From: Flavobacterium saccharophilum
Lineage (GTDB): Bacteria; Bacteroidota; Bacteroidia; Flavobacteriales; Flavobacteriaceae
DNA: 64,000 nt
Assembly (NCBI RefSeq): GCF_900142735.1
Contig: NZ_FRBY01000001.1
Location: forward strand, 372,001 to 436,000
Direction of reading: 5' to 3'
This document shows positions 15,076 to 23,352 of this stretch, in pieces (the first letter of the stretch is position 1; the number at the start of each line of letters is the position of its first letter). The notes below the pieces were generated by a model. That model saw nothing but the letters and a program-made list of their open reading frames with translations, did no database searches and was not told where the DNA came from. Position numbers and translations under genes: made by a program.

Positions 15076-17478
15076 ATGAAAAAAAACCCCACCTCAATTC
15101 TTGCCGTAGTCTGCATTTTAGCAATTCTTGGTATTATTTACGCTACCATGATGCCGCAATGGATTTCGAAAGAAGAGGAAGCTCTTGCTGAATTTTCGAC
15201 CGAAAGGGCATTAAACCAAGTTGAAATTATTGCTCAAAAACCACATTATGTGGGATCAACTAATCACGAATTAGTAGCAAACTACCTTAAACTTGAATTG
15301 AACCGCATTGGTTTAGAGACTTCTGTTCAGGAAGGATTTACACTAAACGACAAGGGGCTTTTAGTGAAGTCTAAAAATATTCTGGCCCGTATTAAGGGAA
15401 CCAACAACTCCAAAGCACTTTTATTACTATCTCATTATGACAGTGCGCCACATTCTTTTTCAAAAGGAGCAAGTGATGATGCTTCGGGCGTAGCAACAAT
15501 TCTGGAAGGCATTCGTGCTTTTATGTACTCCAAAACGCCACAAAAAAACGATATTATAATTCTTTTTTCAGATGCTGAAGAATTGGGATTAAACGGGGCC
15601 GCACTTTTTGTAAACAAACATCCATGGGCAAAAGATGTAGGTTTGGTTATTAATTTTGAAGCAAGAGGATCTTCAGGACCAAGTTACATGTTAATGGAAA
15701 CGAATAAAGGAAATGAAGCTCTTGTAAAAGAATTTTCAAATGCAAAAACCAAATATCCCGTTTCAAATTCATTGATGTACAGCATTTATAAAATGCTCCC
15801 AAATGATACAGATTTAACCGTTTTTAGAGAACAAGGAAATATTCAGGGATTCAATTTTGCATTTATTGATGGACATTACAATTATCACACGCAACAGGAT
15901 GATGTTCAGCATTTAAATAAAATGACATTAGCCCATCAGGGAACTTATTTGATGCCTTTATTAAAATATTTTTCAAACATCGACTTAAATGAAACCAATT
16001 CAACTGCAGACGATGTTTATTTTACCATTCCGTTCTCCTTTATAAGTTATCCGTTTACTTGGGTTTTCCCAATGACTGTAATCGCTTTAGGATTATTAAT
16101 TCTTTTCATTTTTATCGGAAAAGCCAAAAGAGTAATCACTTTTAGAGAGATTTTTAAGGGTTTTGTCCCGTTTTTGGGTGCTTTGATCATTTCAGGTTTG
16201 GTTACTTTTTTAGGATGGAAAATTGTTTTACAAATCTATCCGCAATACTCCGATTTACTGAACGGCTTTACCTACAATGGACATGCTTACATTGGAGCAT
16301 TTGTAACTTTAAGCATCGCCATTTGTTTTGCTTTTTACAACCATTTTTCAGAACCAAAAACCACGATGAATCATTTTGTAGCGCCTTTGCTACTTTGGAT
16401 TGTTATCAATATGTTTTTGGCGAATAGTTTGACAGGTGCAGGATTTCTGATTATTCCAGTTTACTTTGGAATCTTCTTATTTGGAATTTTTGTTATTACA
16501 CAACATTATAGTTTAGGCTTAAACTTAATATTCACATTGCCGGCGCTTGTAATTGTTGCCCCATTTATTGTGATGTTTCCAATTGGTTTAGGTTTAAAAA
16601 TTCTTTTTGGAAGTGCAGTTCTTACTGTTTTACTTTTCGGATTATTACTTCCAATTTTTGGAGATTTTATTAGAAAAGGTGCATGGACAGTATTCTTTTT
16701 TCTTGTTTCAATTGGCTTTTTTATTTACGCTGGCTACCATTCCGGTTACGAGCATGGCGAAGCAAAATCGAACAGTTTAGTTTACGTTTACAACGCCAAT
16801 ACAAATTCTGCTGTTTGGACTACATATGATGTAAACCTTGACGATTGGACCAAAACGTACTTAGGAGAAAAAAATCAAAAAGCAGTTGGTTTAAATGCCT
16901 TGCCACTTGCCAGCAAATACAATTCAGGCTTTACTTATAGTGCTATTGCTCCGGTTGTTGATGTTCCAAAACCAACAATTTCATTCCTGAAAGATAGTGT
17001 TGTGGGCAACAACCGCTATATAAAAATTCAAATTACGCCAAATCGTAAGGTAAATCGATATGATATTTTCGCCCATCCTAAAATGAATTTCTTTAATTTT
17101 AAGGCTAATGGAGTTTCAACTTCAGACCAGAAAGGAAATCGTCTGGAAAGAGATGGAATGAAGATTTTATGCTATTATGTAGTAGGTAACGAACCTCTTG
17201 TAATGGAATTCTACATTAATAAATCTTCAATTTTCGATATGGATTTAATTGAAAGTTCTTTTGATTTGATGACCAATCCATTGTTCAAAGTGAAACCTAG
17301 AGCTGACTGGATGATGCCGACACCTTTTGTTTTGAATGATGCCGTTTTAATTCAGCAAAAAATAAAAAGATATACCGCTCCATTGCCGGTAATAGAAACT
17401 GCTCCGGTCAAAGATAGCTTGACTGTTGTAAAAGACAGTTTAGCACCAACGGTTGTTAAACCCGAACAAATGAAATAA
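15076..17478 (+). CDS. Membrane-anchored M28 family metallopeptidase
   Basis: An 800-residue protein. A signal-anchor helix (residues 7-25) precedes an M28 zinc aminopeptidase domain (about 45-310): H120 and D122 in LSHYDS, D134 in GASDDASG, E168/E169 in SDAEELG, and a later His in HYNYHTQQDD are the expected catalytic and metal residues. About eight to nine membrane helices follow (330-570), then a periplasmic beta-rich end. This layout resembles ER metallopeptidase 1-type proteins. It should cut peptides in the periplasm. It is the third gene of a tight cluster (13-base gap). A terminator follows. Confidence 0.9.
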   Translation: MKKNPTSILAVVCILAILGIIYATMMPQWISKEEEALAEFSTERALNQVEIIAQKPHYVGSTNHELVANYLKLELNRIGLETSVQEGFTLNDKGLLVKSKNILARIKGTNNSKALLLLSHYDSAPHSFSKGASDDASGVATILEGIRAFMYSKTPQKNDIIILFSDAEELGLNGAALFVNKHPWAKDVGLVINFEARGSSGPSYMLMETNKGNEALVKEFSNAKTKYPVSNSLMYSIYKMLPNDTDLTVFREQGNIQGFNFAFIDGHYNYHTQQDDVQHLNKMTLAHQGTYLMPLLKYFSNIDLNETNSTADDVYFTIPFSFISYPFTWVFPMTVIALGLLILFIFIGKAKRVITFREIFKGFVPFLGALIISGLVTFLGWKIVLQIYPQYSDLLNGFTYNGHAYIGAFVTLSIAICFAFYNHFSEPKTTMNHFVAPLLLWIVINMFLANSLTGAGFLIIPVYFGIFLFGIFVITQHYSLGLNLIFTLPALVIVAPFIVMFPIGLGLKILFGSAVLTVLLFGLLLPIFGDFIRKGAWTVFFFLVSIGFFIYAGYHSGYEHGEAKSNSLVYVYNANTNSAVWTTYDVNLDDWTKTYLGEKNQKAVGLNALPLASKYNSGFTYSAIAPVVDVPKPTISFLKDSVVGNNRYIKIQITPNRKVNRYDIFAHPKMNFFNFKANGVSTSDQKGNRLERDGMKILCYYVVGNEPLVMEFYINKSSIFDMDLIESSFDLMTNPLFKVKPRADWMMPTPFVLNDAVLIQQKIKRYTAPLPVIETAPVKDSLTVVKDSLAPTVVKPEQMK

Positions 17479-17482
17479 AACA

Positions 17483-17517
17483 AAGGCCAACTTTATAACT
17501 AGAGTTGGCCTTCTTTT
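17483..17517. terminator. Rho-independent terminator between convergent genes
   Basis: AAGGCCAACT (17483-17492) pairs with AGTTGGCCTT (17503-17512), followed by a C-interrupted T-run. The rhodanese stop codon begins at 17518 on the other strand. Confidence 0.88.
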
Positions 17518-17913
17518 TTAACACGCGCATTCGATTTTCAATCCTGCTTTTACACCGTTTGTTCCTTCAGTCGCATATCCATCAAACTTCCACCACTCTA
17601 TTCCGCCGATTAATTCTTTTACTTTGAAACCCAATGTGGCCATATTCAAAGCACCTCTTGTTGAAGCGTTACAACCAATTCCGTCACAATACGTTACGTA
17701 CAAAACGGCTTTATCTAAATGTTGAGTACTTTCAGCTGTCATTTCTCGATGCGGAATATTAATCGCTGACGGAATATGTTCTGCTTCAAATCCAAATGTT
17801 TTTCGGGCATCGATAACAACAATTTTTTCCCCATTATTCAAGGCATTAAACAAATCAGAAGGATCCATTTCAAAGGCCAATTTGTTTTCATAATGTTTAA
17901 TTTGTGCTTCCAT
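17518..17913 (-). CDS. Rhodanese-like domain protein
   Basis: A 131-residue single-domain rhodanese. Landmarks are VVIDARKTFGFEAEHIPSAINIPH (residues about 32-55) and an active-site loop YCDGIGCNAS that carries Cys. It then has GFKVKELIGGIEWWKFDGY, and ends in ECAC. Rhodaneses move sulfane sulfur or act as phosphatase-like or redox domains. Two extra Cys at the C-terminus may help. It is divergent from a MetR-like LysR regulator with a 144-base gap, a common arrangement for a regulator and its target, so control by that regulator is plausible. The substrate is unknown. Confidence 0.88.
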   Translation of the reverse strand: MEAQIKHYENKLAFEMDPSDLFNALNNGEKIVVIDARKTFGFEAEHIPSAINIPHREMTAESTQHLDKAVLYVTYCDGIGCNASTRGALNMATLGFKVKELIGGIEWWKFDGYATEGTNGVKAGLKIECAC

Positions 17914-18002
17914 TTCTTTTAGTTTTTATGATTTAGTTTTTTCAAAAGTATACCAACATCACACACCAGAAAAACGAAAAGAATTCATCAAGTTGATTAC
18001 TT

Positions 18003-18016
18003 TTTTTCATGAAAAA
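18003..18016. promoter_or_regulatory. Palindrome in the rhodanese/LysR divergent gap
   Basis: TTTTTCATGAAAAA is a perfect 14-bp palindrome 41 bases before the LysR ATG. It could be a regulator site, but AT-rich palindromes occur by chance, so support is weak. Confidence 0.3.
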
Positions 18017-18057
18017 GCCGTTCTAAAATTTTGTTTCTTTGTATAAATTCTCTAAAA

Positions 18058-18960
18058 ATGGAAATACGTCACTTAAGATTGATAAAAGCGATTGTCGAAG
18101 AAGGAAGCATCACCAAAGCGATAGATAAACTTCATTTGACGCAATCGGCTTTGAGCCATCAACTCAAAGAGGCTGAATATCAATTGGGAACAGCCATTTT
18201 TCTAAGAACAAACAAAAAATTAGTTTTGACAAAAGCCGGCGAGAAAATCTACGAGCTTGCTAATGAAATTCTGGATAAACTTTCGCAAACCCAAACTCAG
18301 ATCAAACAAATGGTTTTTGGAGAATATGGTGAAATCCGAATTAGTACCGAATGTTTTTCCAGTTATCACTGGCTTCCATCGGTGATGAAACAATTTCATT
18401 TGCTTTATCCGAATGTAGAATTGAAAATTGTGACCGAAGCGACGCATATTCCTCTTCAAAAATTATTAGAAAACACGATTGATATCGCGATTATCAGCGA
18501 TCAGATTAACGATAATAATATCAAATATCTGGAACTTTTTCAGGATGAAGTTGTCATGGCCGTTTCTGAAAACCATGCCTGGGCGAATAAAAAATACGTT
18601 GTTGCCGAAGATTTTGTCAACGAACATCTTTTGATTCATTCCCTTCCAATGGAAACCGTTACGATTCATCAGTTTATTTTGGCTCCAGCCAAAGTGACTC
18701 CGAAGAAGATTACAGCTTTGCCTTTGACCGAAGCTTCTCTTGAAATGGTAAAAGCGGATATGGGCGTCATGTCGATGGCAAAATGGGCTTTATTACCACA
18801 TTTAAAGAACAATCCTATCAAAGCCATCAAAATTGGAAAAAACGGCTTAAAAAGAAAGCATTTTATCGCCATTCGGGACAATCAGGAATACCCCGCCTAT
18901 TTTCATCATTTTATAACCTTTTTACAAACCGAAATCAACGTGAAATGGAATATACAATAA
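18058..18960 (+). CDS. LysR-family regulator, MetR-like
   Basis: A 300-residue regulator. The N-terminal winged helix-turn-helix (MEIRHLRLIKAIVEEGSITKAI ... TQSALSHQLKEAE) is canonical. Residues about 90-295 form the periplasmic-binding-like effector domain. ECFSSYHWLPSV and LKIVTEATHIPLQKLLENTIDIAI resemble MetR, the homocysteine-sensing activator of methionine genes, more than other LysR proteins. The ATG at 18058 is taken because the upstream extension to 18031 has no family counterpart. It is divergent from the rhodanese gene, which may be its target. The last bases overlap the next gene by 16. Confidence 0.9.
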   Translation: MEIRHLRLIKAIVEEGSITKAIDKLHLTQSALSHQLKEAEYQLGTAIFLRTNKKLVLTKAGEKIYELANEILDKLSQTQTQIKQMVFGEYGEIRISTECFSSYHWLPSVMKQFHLLYPNVELKIVTEATHIPLQKLLENTIDIAIISDQINDNNIKYLELFQDEVVMAVSENHAWANKKYVVAEDFVNEHLLIHSLPMETVTIHQFILAPAKVTPKKITALPLTEASLEMVKADMGVMSMAKWALLPHLKNNPIKAIKIGKNGLKRKHFIAIRDNQEYPAYFHHFITFLQTEINVKWNIQ

Positions 18961-19394
18961 GAAATTGCGAAATAGCCGATTTACCAAAACTGGTCATCTT
19001 ATGTCAAAAACATACTGAATTTGAGAAAGCCGATTACGATCCGACAGGAAAAGAAGAAGGATTAAAAGAAGCACTATTCAGTGAAAATCCAAAATTATTT
19101 TGCTTAGTAGTAGCTACTGAAAATGACATTGTAGGTTACGTTTCTTATAATTTCACGTATTCAACCTGGAGTGCCGGCGATTTCATTTATATGGATTGTT
19201 TGTTTTTGGAAGAAGAAGTCCGAAATTATGGCATCGGAGAAGTTCTAATCAATAAATTAAAAGAAATAGGAAAAGCAAAAAACTGCGTCAATATGCAATG
19301 GAGAACGCCCCAATTTAATGAAAGAGCCATAAAATTCTACCATAGGATGGGTGCAAAAGGAAAAGACAAAATTTGCTTCTTTCTGGATTTGTGA
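18945..19394 (+). CDS. GNAT family N-acetyltransferase
   Basis: A 149-residue acetyltransferase (MEYTIRNCEIADLPKLV at the start; IYMDCLFLEEEVRNYGIGEVLINKL as motif A; NERAIKFYHRMGAKG as motif B). It transfers acetyl from acetyl-CoA to an amine, possibly a polyamine or amino compound. The ATG at 18945 is chosen because it opens the GNAT fold; a longer frame begins at 18783 but only reads out-of-frame LysR sequence. It overlaps the LysR stop by 16 bases, so translation is coupled. Confidence 0.88.
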   Translation: MEYTIRNCEIADLPKLVILCQKHTEFEKADYDPTGKEEGLKEALFSENPKLFCLVVATENDIVGYVSYNFTYSTWSAGDFIYMDCLFLEEEVRNYGIGEVLINKLKEIGKAKNCVNMQWRTPQFNERAIKFYHRMGAKGKDKICFFLDL

Positions 19395-19410
19395 TGCTTT
19401 AAAAATTAAT

Positions 19411-19530
19411 CTCGCAAAGTCGCAGAGTCGCAAAGAAAAAGCTTTATTAAGTTTTTACTTTAAGACTTTAGCATAGTAAAACCTTTGTACCTTTGAGCCT
19501 CTGTACCTTTTTGTACCTTTTTGTACCTTT
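19411..19530. repeat. Inverted arms of 8-base degenerate units
   Basis: The left arm reads CTCGCAAA GTCGCAGA GTCGCAAA (19411-19434). The right arm (about 19480-19532) reads ACCTTTGT ACCTTTGA GCCTCTGT ACCTTTTT. They are roughly complementary and fill the 145-base gap before the SDR gene. Confidence 0.65.
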
Positions 19531-19539
19531 TTAAAAACA

Positions 19540-20364
19540 ATGAAGAAAATAAGTATTTTAGGCTGTGGCTGGCTGGGTTTGCCTCTAGCAAAAAAATTAA
19601 TAGAAAAAGGAAATTCGGTCAACGGATCTACAACTTCTGAAAGTAAACTTTCTATTTTGAAAGACGCCGGAATAAATCCGTTTTTAGTTGCGCTTGAAAG
19701 CGAAAGTGTTTCAGAAACTATAAATGATTTTTTAGCCGAAAGTGAAATTCTAATTATTGATATTCCACCTAAATTAAGAGGAAATAATGCCGATACTTCT
19801 GATTCTAGAAGAAAAGTATTCGTAGAAAAAGTCCAAACTTTAATTCCGTTTATAGAGATATCAACTATCAAAAAAGTACTTTTTGTGAGTTCCACTTCTG
19901 TTTATGGAGATCAAAATGATTTAATTACTGAAGAAACTAACCCAAATCCGGAAACAGAGAGCGGTAAACAATTGCTTTTAGCTGAAGCAATACTACAGGA
20001 AAATCAAAACTTCGAAACTACCATTCTACGCTTTGGCGGATTAATTGGCGAAGATAGACATCCCGTAAAATTTCTTGCAGGAAAAGAAAACCTCGAAAAT
20101 CCTGATGCGCCTGTCAATTTAATTCATCAAAATGATTGCATCAATATCATCGAAGAAATCATCCTTCAATCAAAATGGAATGAAGTTTTCAATGCCGTAG
20201 CACCTTTTCATCCTTCAAGAGAAAAGTATTACACTCAAAAAGCAAAAGAATATAACTTGGTTTCACCGAAATTCAGCACTGAAAAATCAAACATAAAAAA
20301 GGTTATTTCAAGCGAAAAAATTGAAAACATTTTAAAATACCAATTCAAATTGAACGAATATTAA
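19540..20364 (+). CDS. NAD(P)-dependent epimerase/dehydratase-like SDR protein
   Basis: A 274-residue Rossmann protein. ISILGCGWLGLPLAKKLIEKG (residues 4-24) is the dinucleotide-binding G-x-G-x-x-G loop, and VLFVSSTSVYGD with a downstream K (residues about 110-145) is the extended-SDR active region. It resembles the YeeZ/SDR_a5-type family: compact, and with WLG after the first glycines. The reaction and sugar or metabolite substrate are unknown. The gene is monocistronic, between two gaps with short-period repeats. Confidence 0.82.
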   Translation: MKKISILGCGWLGLPLAKKLIEKGNSVNGSTTSESKLSILKDAGINPFLVALESESVSETINDFLAESEILIIDIPPKLRGNNADTSDSRRKVFVEKVQTLIPFIEISTIKKVLFVSSTSVYGDQNDLITEETNPNPETESGKQLLLAEAILQENQNFETTILRFGGLIGEDRHPVKFLAGKENLENPDAPVNLIHQNDCINIIEEIILQSKWNEVFNAVAPFHPSREKYYTQKAKEYNLVSPKFSTEKSNIKKVISSEKIENILKYQFKLNEY

Positions 20365-20439
20365 ACCATATCAGTAATATAAGTTAATATAATGCATATC
20401 TCAAAGCTTCGTGATCTCTAATCAAAACGTTTATTTACA

Positions 20440-20556
20440 CAATATCCAAGGAAGGACCTTTGCGAACTTTGTGAAAAACCTTTGTGTCCTTTGTGGTAAA
20501 AAAAACAAAAACTTTGCGAACTTTACGTAAAACCTTAGCTTCTTTGCGGTAAAAAA
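20440..20556. repeat. Short-period CTTTGTG/CTTTGCG repeats upstream of ogt
   Basis: The 192-base gap before the methyltransferase gene contains units such as CCTTTGCGAACTTTGTG, CCTTTGTGTCCTTTGTGG and CTTTGCGAACTTTACG, all in the same orientation. The ATG at 20557 follows directly. No conventional promoter element could be singled out. Confidence 0.55.
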
Positions 20557-21033
20557 ATGGAAACAGTATATATCAACTCGCCTTTAGGAATCACCAAAAT
20601 AATTGGAGATGAAAACGGTATTGCTGTAATCTCCGTTTCCGATGTTGGTGAAAATGAAGTTTCTGCAGATATTCCCGATACTTTAAAGGAAGCCGTTTCA
20701 CAACTTCAAGAATATTTCGAAGGAAAAAGAACGGATTTTGATCTAAAACTAAATCCGCAAGGAACCGAATTTCAACAAAAAGTATGGAAAGCTTTATTAG
20801 AAATTCCGTACGGAAAAACCATAAGTTACATGGATCAAACCAAAAAACTGGGCGATGTAAAAGCAATCCGCGCCGTTGCATCTGCCAATGGAAAAAACCC
20901 GCTTTGGATTGTTGTTCCCTGTCATCGCGTTATTGGTACAAACGGATCTTTAACCGGTTACGCCGGAGGCTTATCTCGTAAAAAGTGGCTACTTGAACAC
21001 GAGAATCCAAGCACACAACAAAGTTTATTCTAA
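20557..21033 (+). CDS. ogt: Methylated-DNA--protein-cysteine S-methyltransferase
   Basis: A 158-residue suicide repair protein that removes alkyl groups from O6-alkylguanine in DNA onto its own cysteine. The active site VVPCHRVIG has C122. The preceding KALLEIPYGKTISYMDQTKKLG and AIRAVASANGKNP are the helix-turn-helix and the Asn hinge of this family. C-terminal-only length fits Ogt rather than Ada. The next genes encode a 3'-5' exonuclease and an AlkZ-like protein, so this may be a DNA-damage cluster. Confidence 0.95.
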   Translation: METVYINSPLGITKIIGDENGIAVISVSDVGENEVSADIPDTLKEAVSQLQEYFEGKRTDFDLKLNPQGTEFQQKVWKALLEIPYGKTISYMDQTKKLGDVKAIRAVASANGKNPLWIVVPCHRVIGTNGSLTGYAGGLSRKKWLLEHENPSTQQSLF

Positions 21034-21128
21034 AATATATAAGTTAATTCTTAGATAAAATCAATTTTTTGTACTTTTATAAATCTAAGAAGTCTTGTAA
21101 TCTAATAGCTAAGAAGTCCCAAATAATA

Positions 21129-21842
21129 ATGATTGAAAAAATAAACCTCAACAACATTTTATTTCTCGATATAGAAACCGTTCCCGAAGAAGAGAATTTC
21201 AATTCGCTTGACGCGGAAATGCAATCGCTTTGGGATCATAAAACACAATATCAGCGCAAAGACGATTTTACTGCGGAAGAATTTTATGATCGCGCCGGAA
21301 TTTGGGCTGAGTTCGGAAAAATCATTTGTATTTCGGTTGGGTATTTTACCATCAAAGGCGATATTCGGAATTTCAGGGTAACTTCTTTTTTTGGAGATGA
21401 AAAAAAGATTTTGAAAGACTTTAATAATCTGCTGAACAATCATTTTAATCAGCCCTATCATCTTTTATGCGGACATAATGCTAAAGAATTTGACATTCCG
21501 TTTATTGCCAGAAGAATGATTATCAACCAAATTGCCATTCCGGATAAATTGAATTTATTCGGGAAAAAACCTTGGGAGATTCCACATTTAGATACTTTAG
21601 AATTATGGAAATTTGGCGATTACAAACATTTTACTTCATTAAAATTACTGACTAAAATTCTGGGAGTTCCATCTCCAAAAGGCGATATCGACGGAAGTCA
21701 GGTTGCCCATGTTTTTTATGTTGAAAAAGATATTGATCGAATTGTTACCTATTGCGAAAAAGATACGATTGCGGTTGCACAGATTTTCCTGCGTTTGCGT
21801 CGTGAAGATTTGTTGATTGAGGAGGAGATTATTCATGTATGA
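21129..21842 (+). CDS. DnaQ/PolB-like 3'-5' exonuclease
   Basis: A 237-residue DEDDy exonuclease-like protein. Exo I is FLDIETVPEEENF, Exo II is LLCGHNAKEFDIPFIARRM and Exo III is IVTYCEKDTIAV. The acidic residues and the Tyr of DEDDy are all visible, so catalysis is expected. Such stand-alone PolB-like exonucleases trim single-stranded or structured DNA or RNA. The ATG at 21129 is preferred over an upstream start at 21069, because MIEKINLNNILFLDIETVP is the natural opening. Cytosolic. Confidence 0.88.
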   Translation: MIEKINLNNILFLDIETVPEEENFNSLDAEMQSLWDHKTQYQRKDDFTAEEFYDRAGIWAEFGKIICISVGYFTIKGDIRNFRVTSFFGDEKKILKDFNNLLNNHFNQPYHLLCGHNAKEFDIPFIARRMIINQIAIPDKLNLFGKKPWEIPHLDTLELWKFGDYKHFTSLKLLTKILGVPSPKGDIDGSQVAHVFYVEKDIDRIVTYCEKDTIAVAQIFLRLRREDLLIEEEIIHV

Positions 21843-21850
21843 TTTTTTTT

Positions 21851-21890
21851 GAAGGTTCAAAGTTGCAAAGGCACAGAGTTACAAAGGTTT
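21851..21890 (+). repeat. Single arm of 8-base degenerate units
   Basis: GAAGGTTC AAAGTTGC AAAGGCAC AGAGTTAC AAAGGTTT: five units in register at an 8-base period, without an obvious partner arm. Confidence 0.6.
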
Positions 21891-21920
21891 TCGACTATTA
21901 GCTATTATAAGGTTTATAAA

Positions 21921-22994
21921 ATGACTTATCACGAAATCTCTCATTATAGGCTTGTTTCGCAAAAGCTTCTCGAAACTAATGCAAACTCTCCGCAAGAAAT
22001 TGTAAAGCATCTTGGCGCCATGCAGGCTCAGGATTATTCGATGGCGAAATGGGCGATTGGTTCGCGATGTGATGCTACTGAAAAAGTGATTGAAGAAGCT
22101 ATAAATTCTGCACAAATCATCCGAACTCATATTTTACGACCAACCTGGCATTTTATTTCTGCTGATGATATTTATTGGATGTTGGATGTATCGGCGACTC
22201 AGGTAAAAAGATTTACGGCTTCGGCGGGGAAAAAATACGGTTACGATGCGAAAAAATTCGATCAGACCAATTCTAAAATCGAAAAACTCCTTTCCGGAAA
22301 TAATCATTTGACGCGTGATGAAATCATGCAGGAACTCGGCATCAAAAAAACTTCCAAGGAAGATTTCCTGAGTGCTGCCATTATGATGAATGCTGAATTG
22401 GACGGTTTGGTTTGTAACGGAAGAATGAAAGGAAAACAAATCACTTATGCTCTACTTGAAGAACGGGTTTCAAAACCAAAATCAAAATTAACCAAGGAAG
22501 AAGGCCTTGCAAAATTAGCCCTCAAATATTTAGAAAGCCATGGCCCTGCAACGCTTGTTGACTTTTCGTGGTGGTCTGGTTTCCCTCCAACAACTTGTCA
22601 AAATATCTTTAATGCAATTAAGTTGCAATTGAATTCGATTCAAATTAATGATCAAATTTATTGGTTTAAAATTGATATTTCTGATGAAAACACCTTCCGC
22701 GAAAGCGTACATTTTCTACCCGCATTTGATGAGATTCTGATTTCATACAAAACCCGAGAAGCTTCGATTCAATTAGAACATCAATCGAAAGCATTTACCA
22801 ATAATGGCATTTTCAAACCTGTTATTCTTGAAAACAGTAAAGTCATTGGAACCTGGAAAAGAACTATCGCAAAAGACCACGCCAAAATAGAAACGCAATT
22901 TTTTAATGAAACTGAAAATCATAAAAAAGCAATTCTTTTTGAAGGCATTAAGGCATTTGAAAATTATTTGGAAACCAAAATTGTAATAGAATAA
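21921..22994 (+). CDS. AlkZ-like winged-helix DNA glycosylase family protein
   Basis: A 357-residue protein of the HTH_42 family, which includes the Streptomyces interstrand-crosslink glycosylase AlkZ and E. coli YcaQ/AlkX. LGAMQAQDYSMAKWAIGSR carries a Q-A-Q triplet at residues 35-37, matching the catalytic QxQ of AlkZ rather than the QxD of YcaQ. HILRPTWHFISADDIYWML and SWWSGFPPTTCQ are other conserved pieces. It may unhook crosslinked or bulky adducts. The ATG at 21921 is chosen because the longer frame begins in repeat sequence. It sits downstream of ogt and an exonuclease. Confidence 0.82.
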   Translation: MTYHEISHYRLVSQKLLETNANSPQEIVKHLGAMQAQDYSMAKWAIGSRCDATEKVIEEAINSAQIIRTHILRPTWHFISADDIYWMLDVSATQVKRFTASAGKKYGYDAKKFDQTNSKIEKLLSGNNHLTRDEIMQELGIKKTSKEDFLSAAIMMNAELDGLVCNGRMKGKQITYALLEERVSKPKSKLTKEEGLAKLALKYLESHGPATLVDFSWWSGFPPTTCQNIFNAIKLQLNSIQINDQIYWFKIDISDENTFRESVHFLPAFDEILISYKTREASIQLEHQSKAFTNNGIFKPVILENSKVIGTWKRTIAKDHAKIETQFFNETENHKKAILFEGIKAFENYLETKIVIE

Positions 22995-23012
22995 ATTCGG
23001 ATTGAGATATCT

Positions 23013-23214
23013 ATGTCGCTCCTAAGGAGCTATTAAAACTCAAATATTTGTATTTTCTGTAAATATTTTTACCCCTCTGGGTCTACAACTGTATTACCTA
23101 ATAAAAAGCCCTATCAATAAATAATCCAGCAGGATACAAACAACTCCGTTAGGAGTGCTATATTTATAGAAATAAGTATCTATTACAAATTATACAGCCC
23201 CTTCGGGGCGACAT
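23013..23214. mobile_element. MITE-like element with terminal inverted repeats
   Basis: The left end ATGTCGCTCC (23013-23022) and right end GGGGCGACAT are inverted repeats with one mismatch. Inside are four hairpins: GCTCCTAAGGAGC (23018-23030), CCCCTCTGGG (about 23072-23081), ACTCC-GTTA-GGAGT (23143-23156) and GCCCC-TTC-GGGGC (23197-23209). There is no coding frame, so any transposase must act in trans. It fills most of the 358-base gap 22995-23352. Confidence 0.6.
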
Positions 23215-23352
23215 TAACCAATCAAAAACAACCTCAAATCCAAACTAACAAATTGAAACATTACAATTCCAAAATAAATTCTTCCCGTTTCAACATTAAA
23301 ATCTTTGTGCATTTTATTGCTAAATAATTACATTTACAAAAAAAACAGTGCT

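Noticed and set aside
18783..18944. N-terminal extension of the GNAT gene into lysR
   Set aside because: The extra residues are out-of-frame LysR sequence with no family likeness; the GNAT fold begins at the ATG at 18945.
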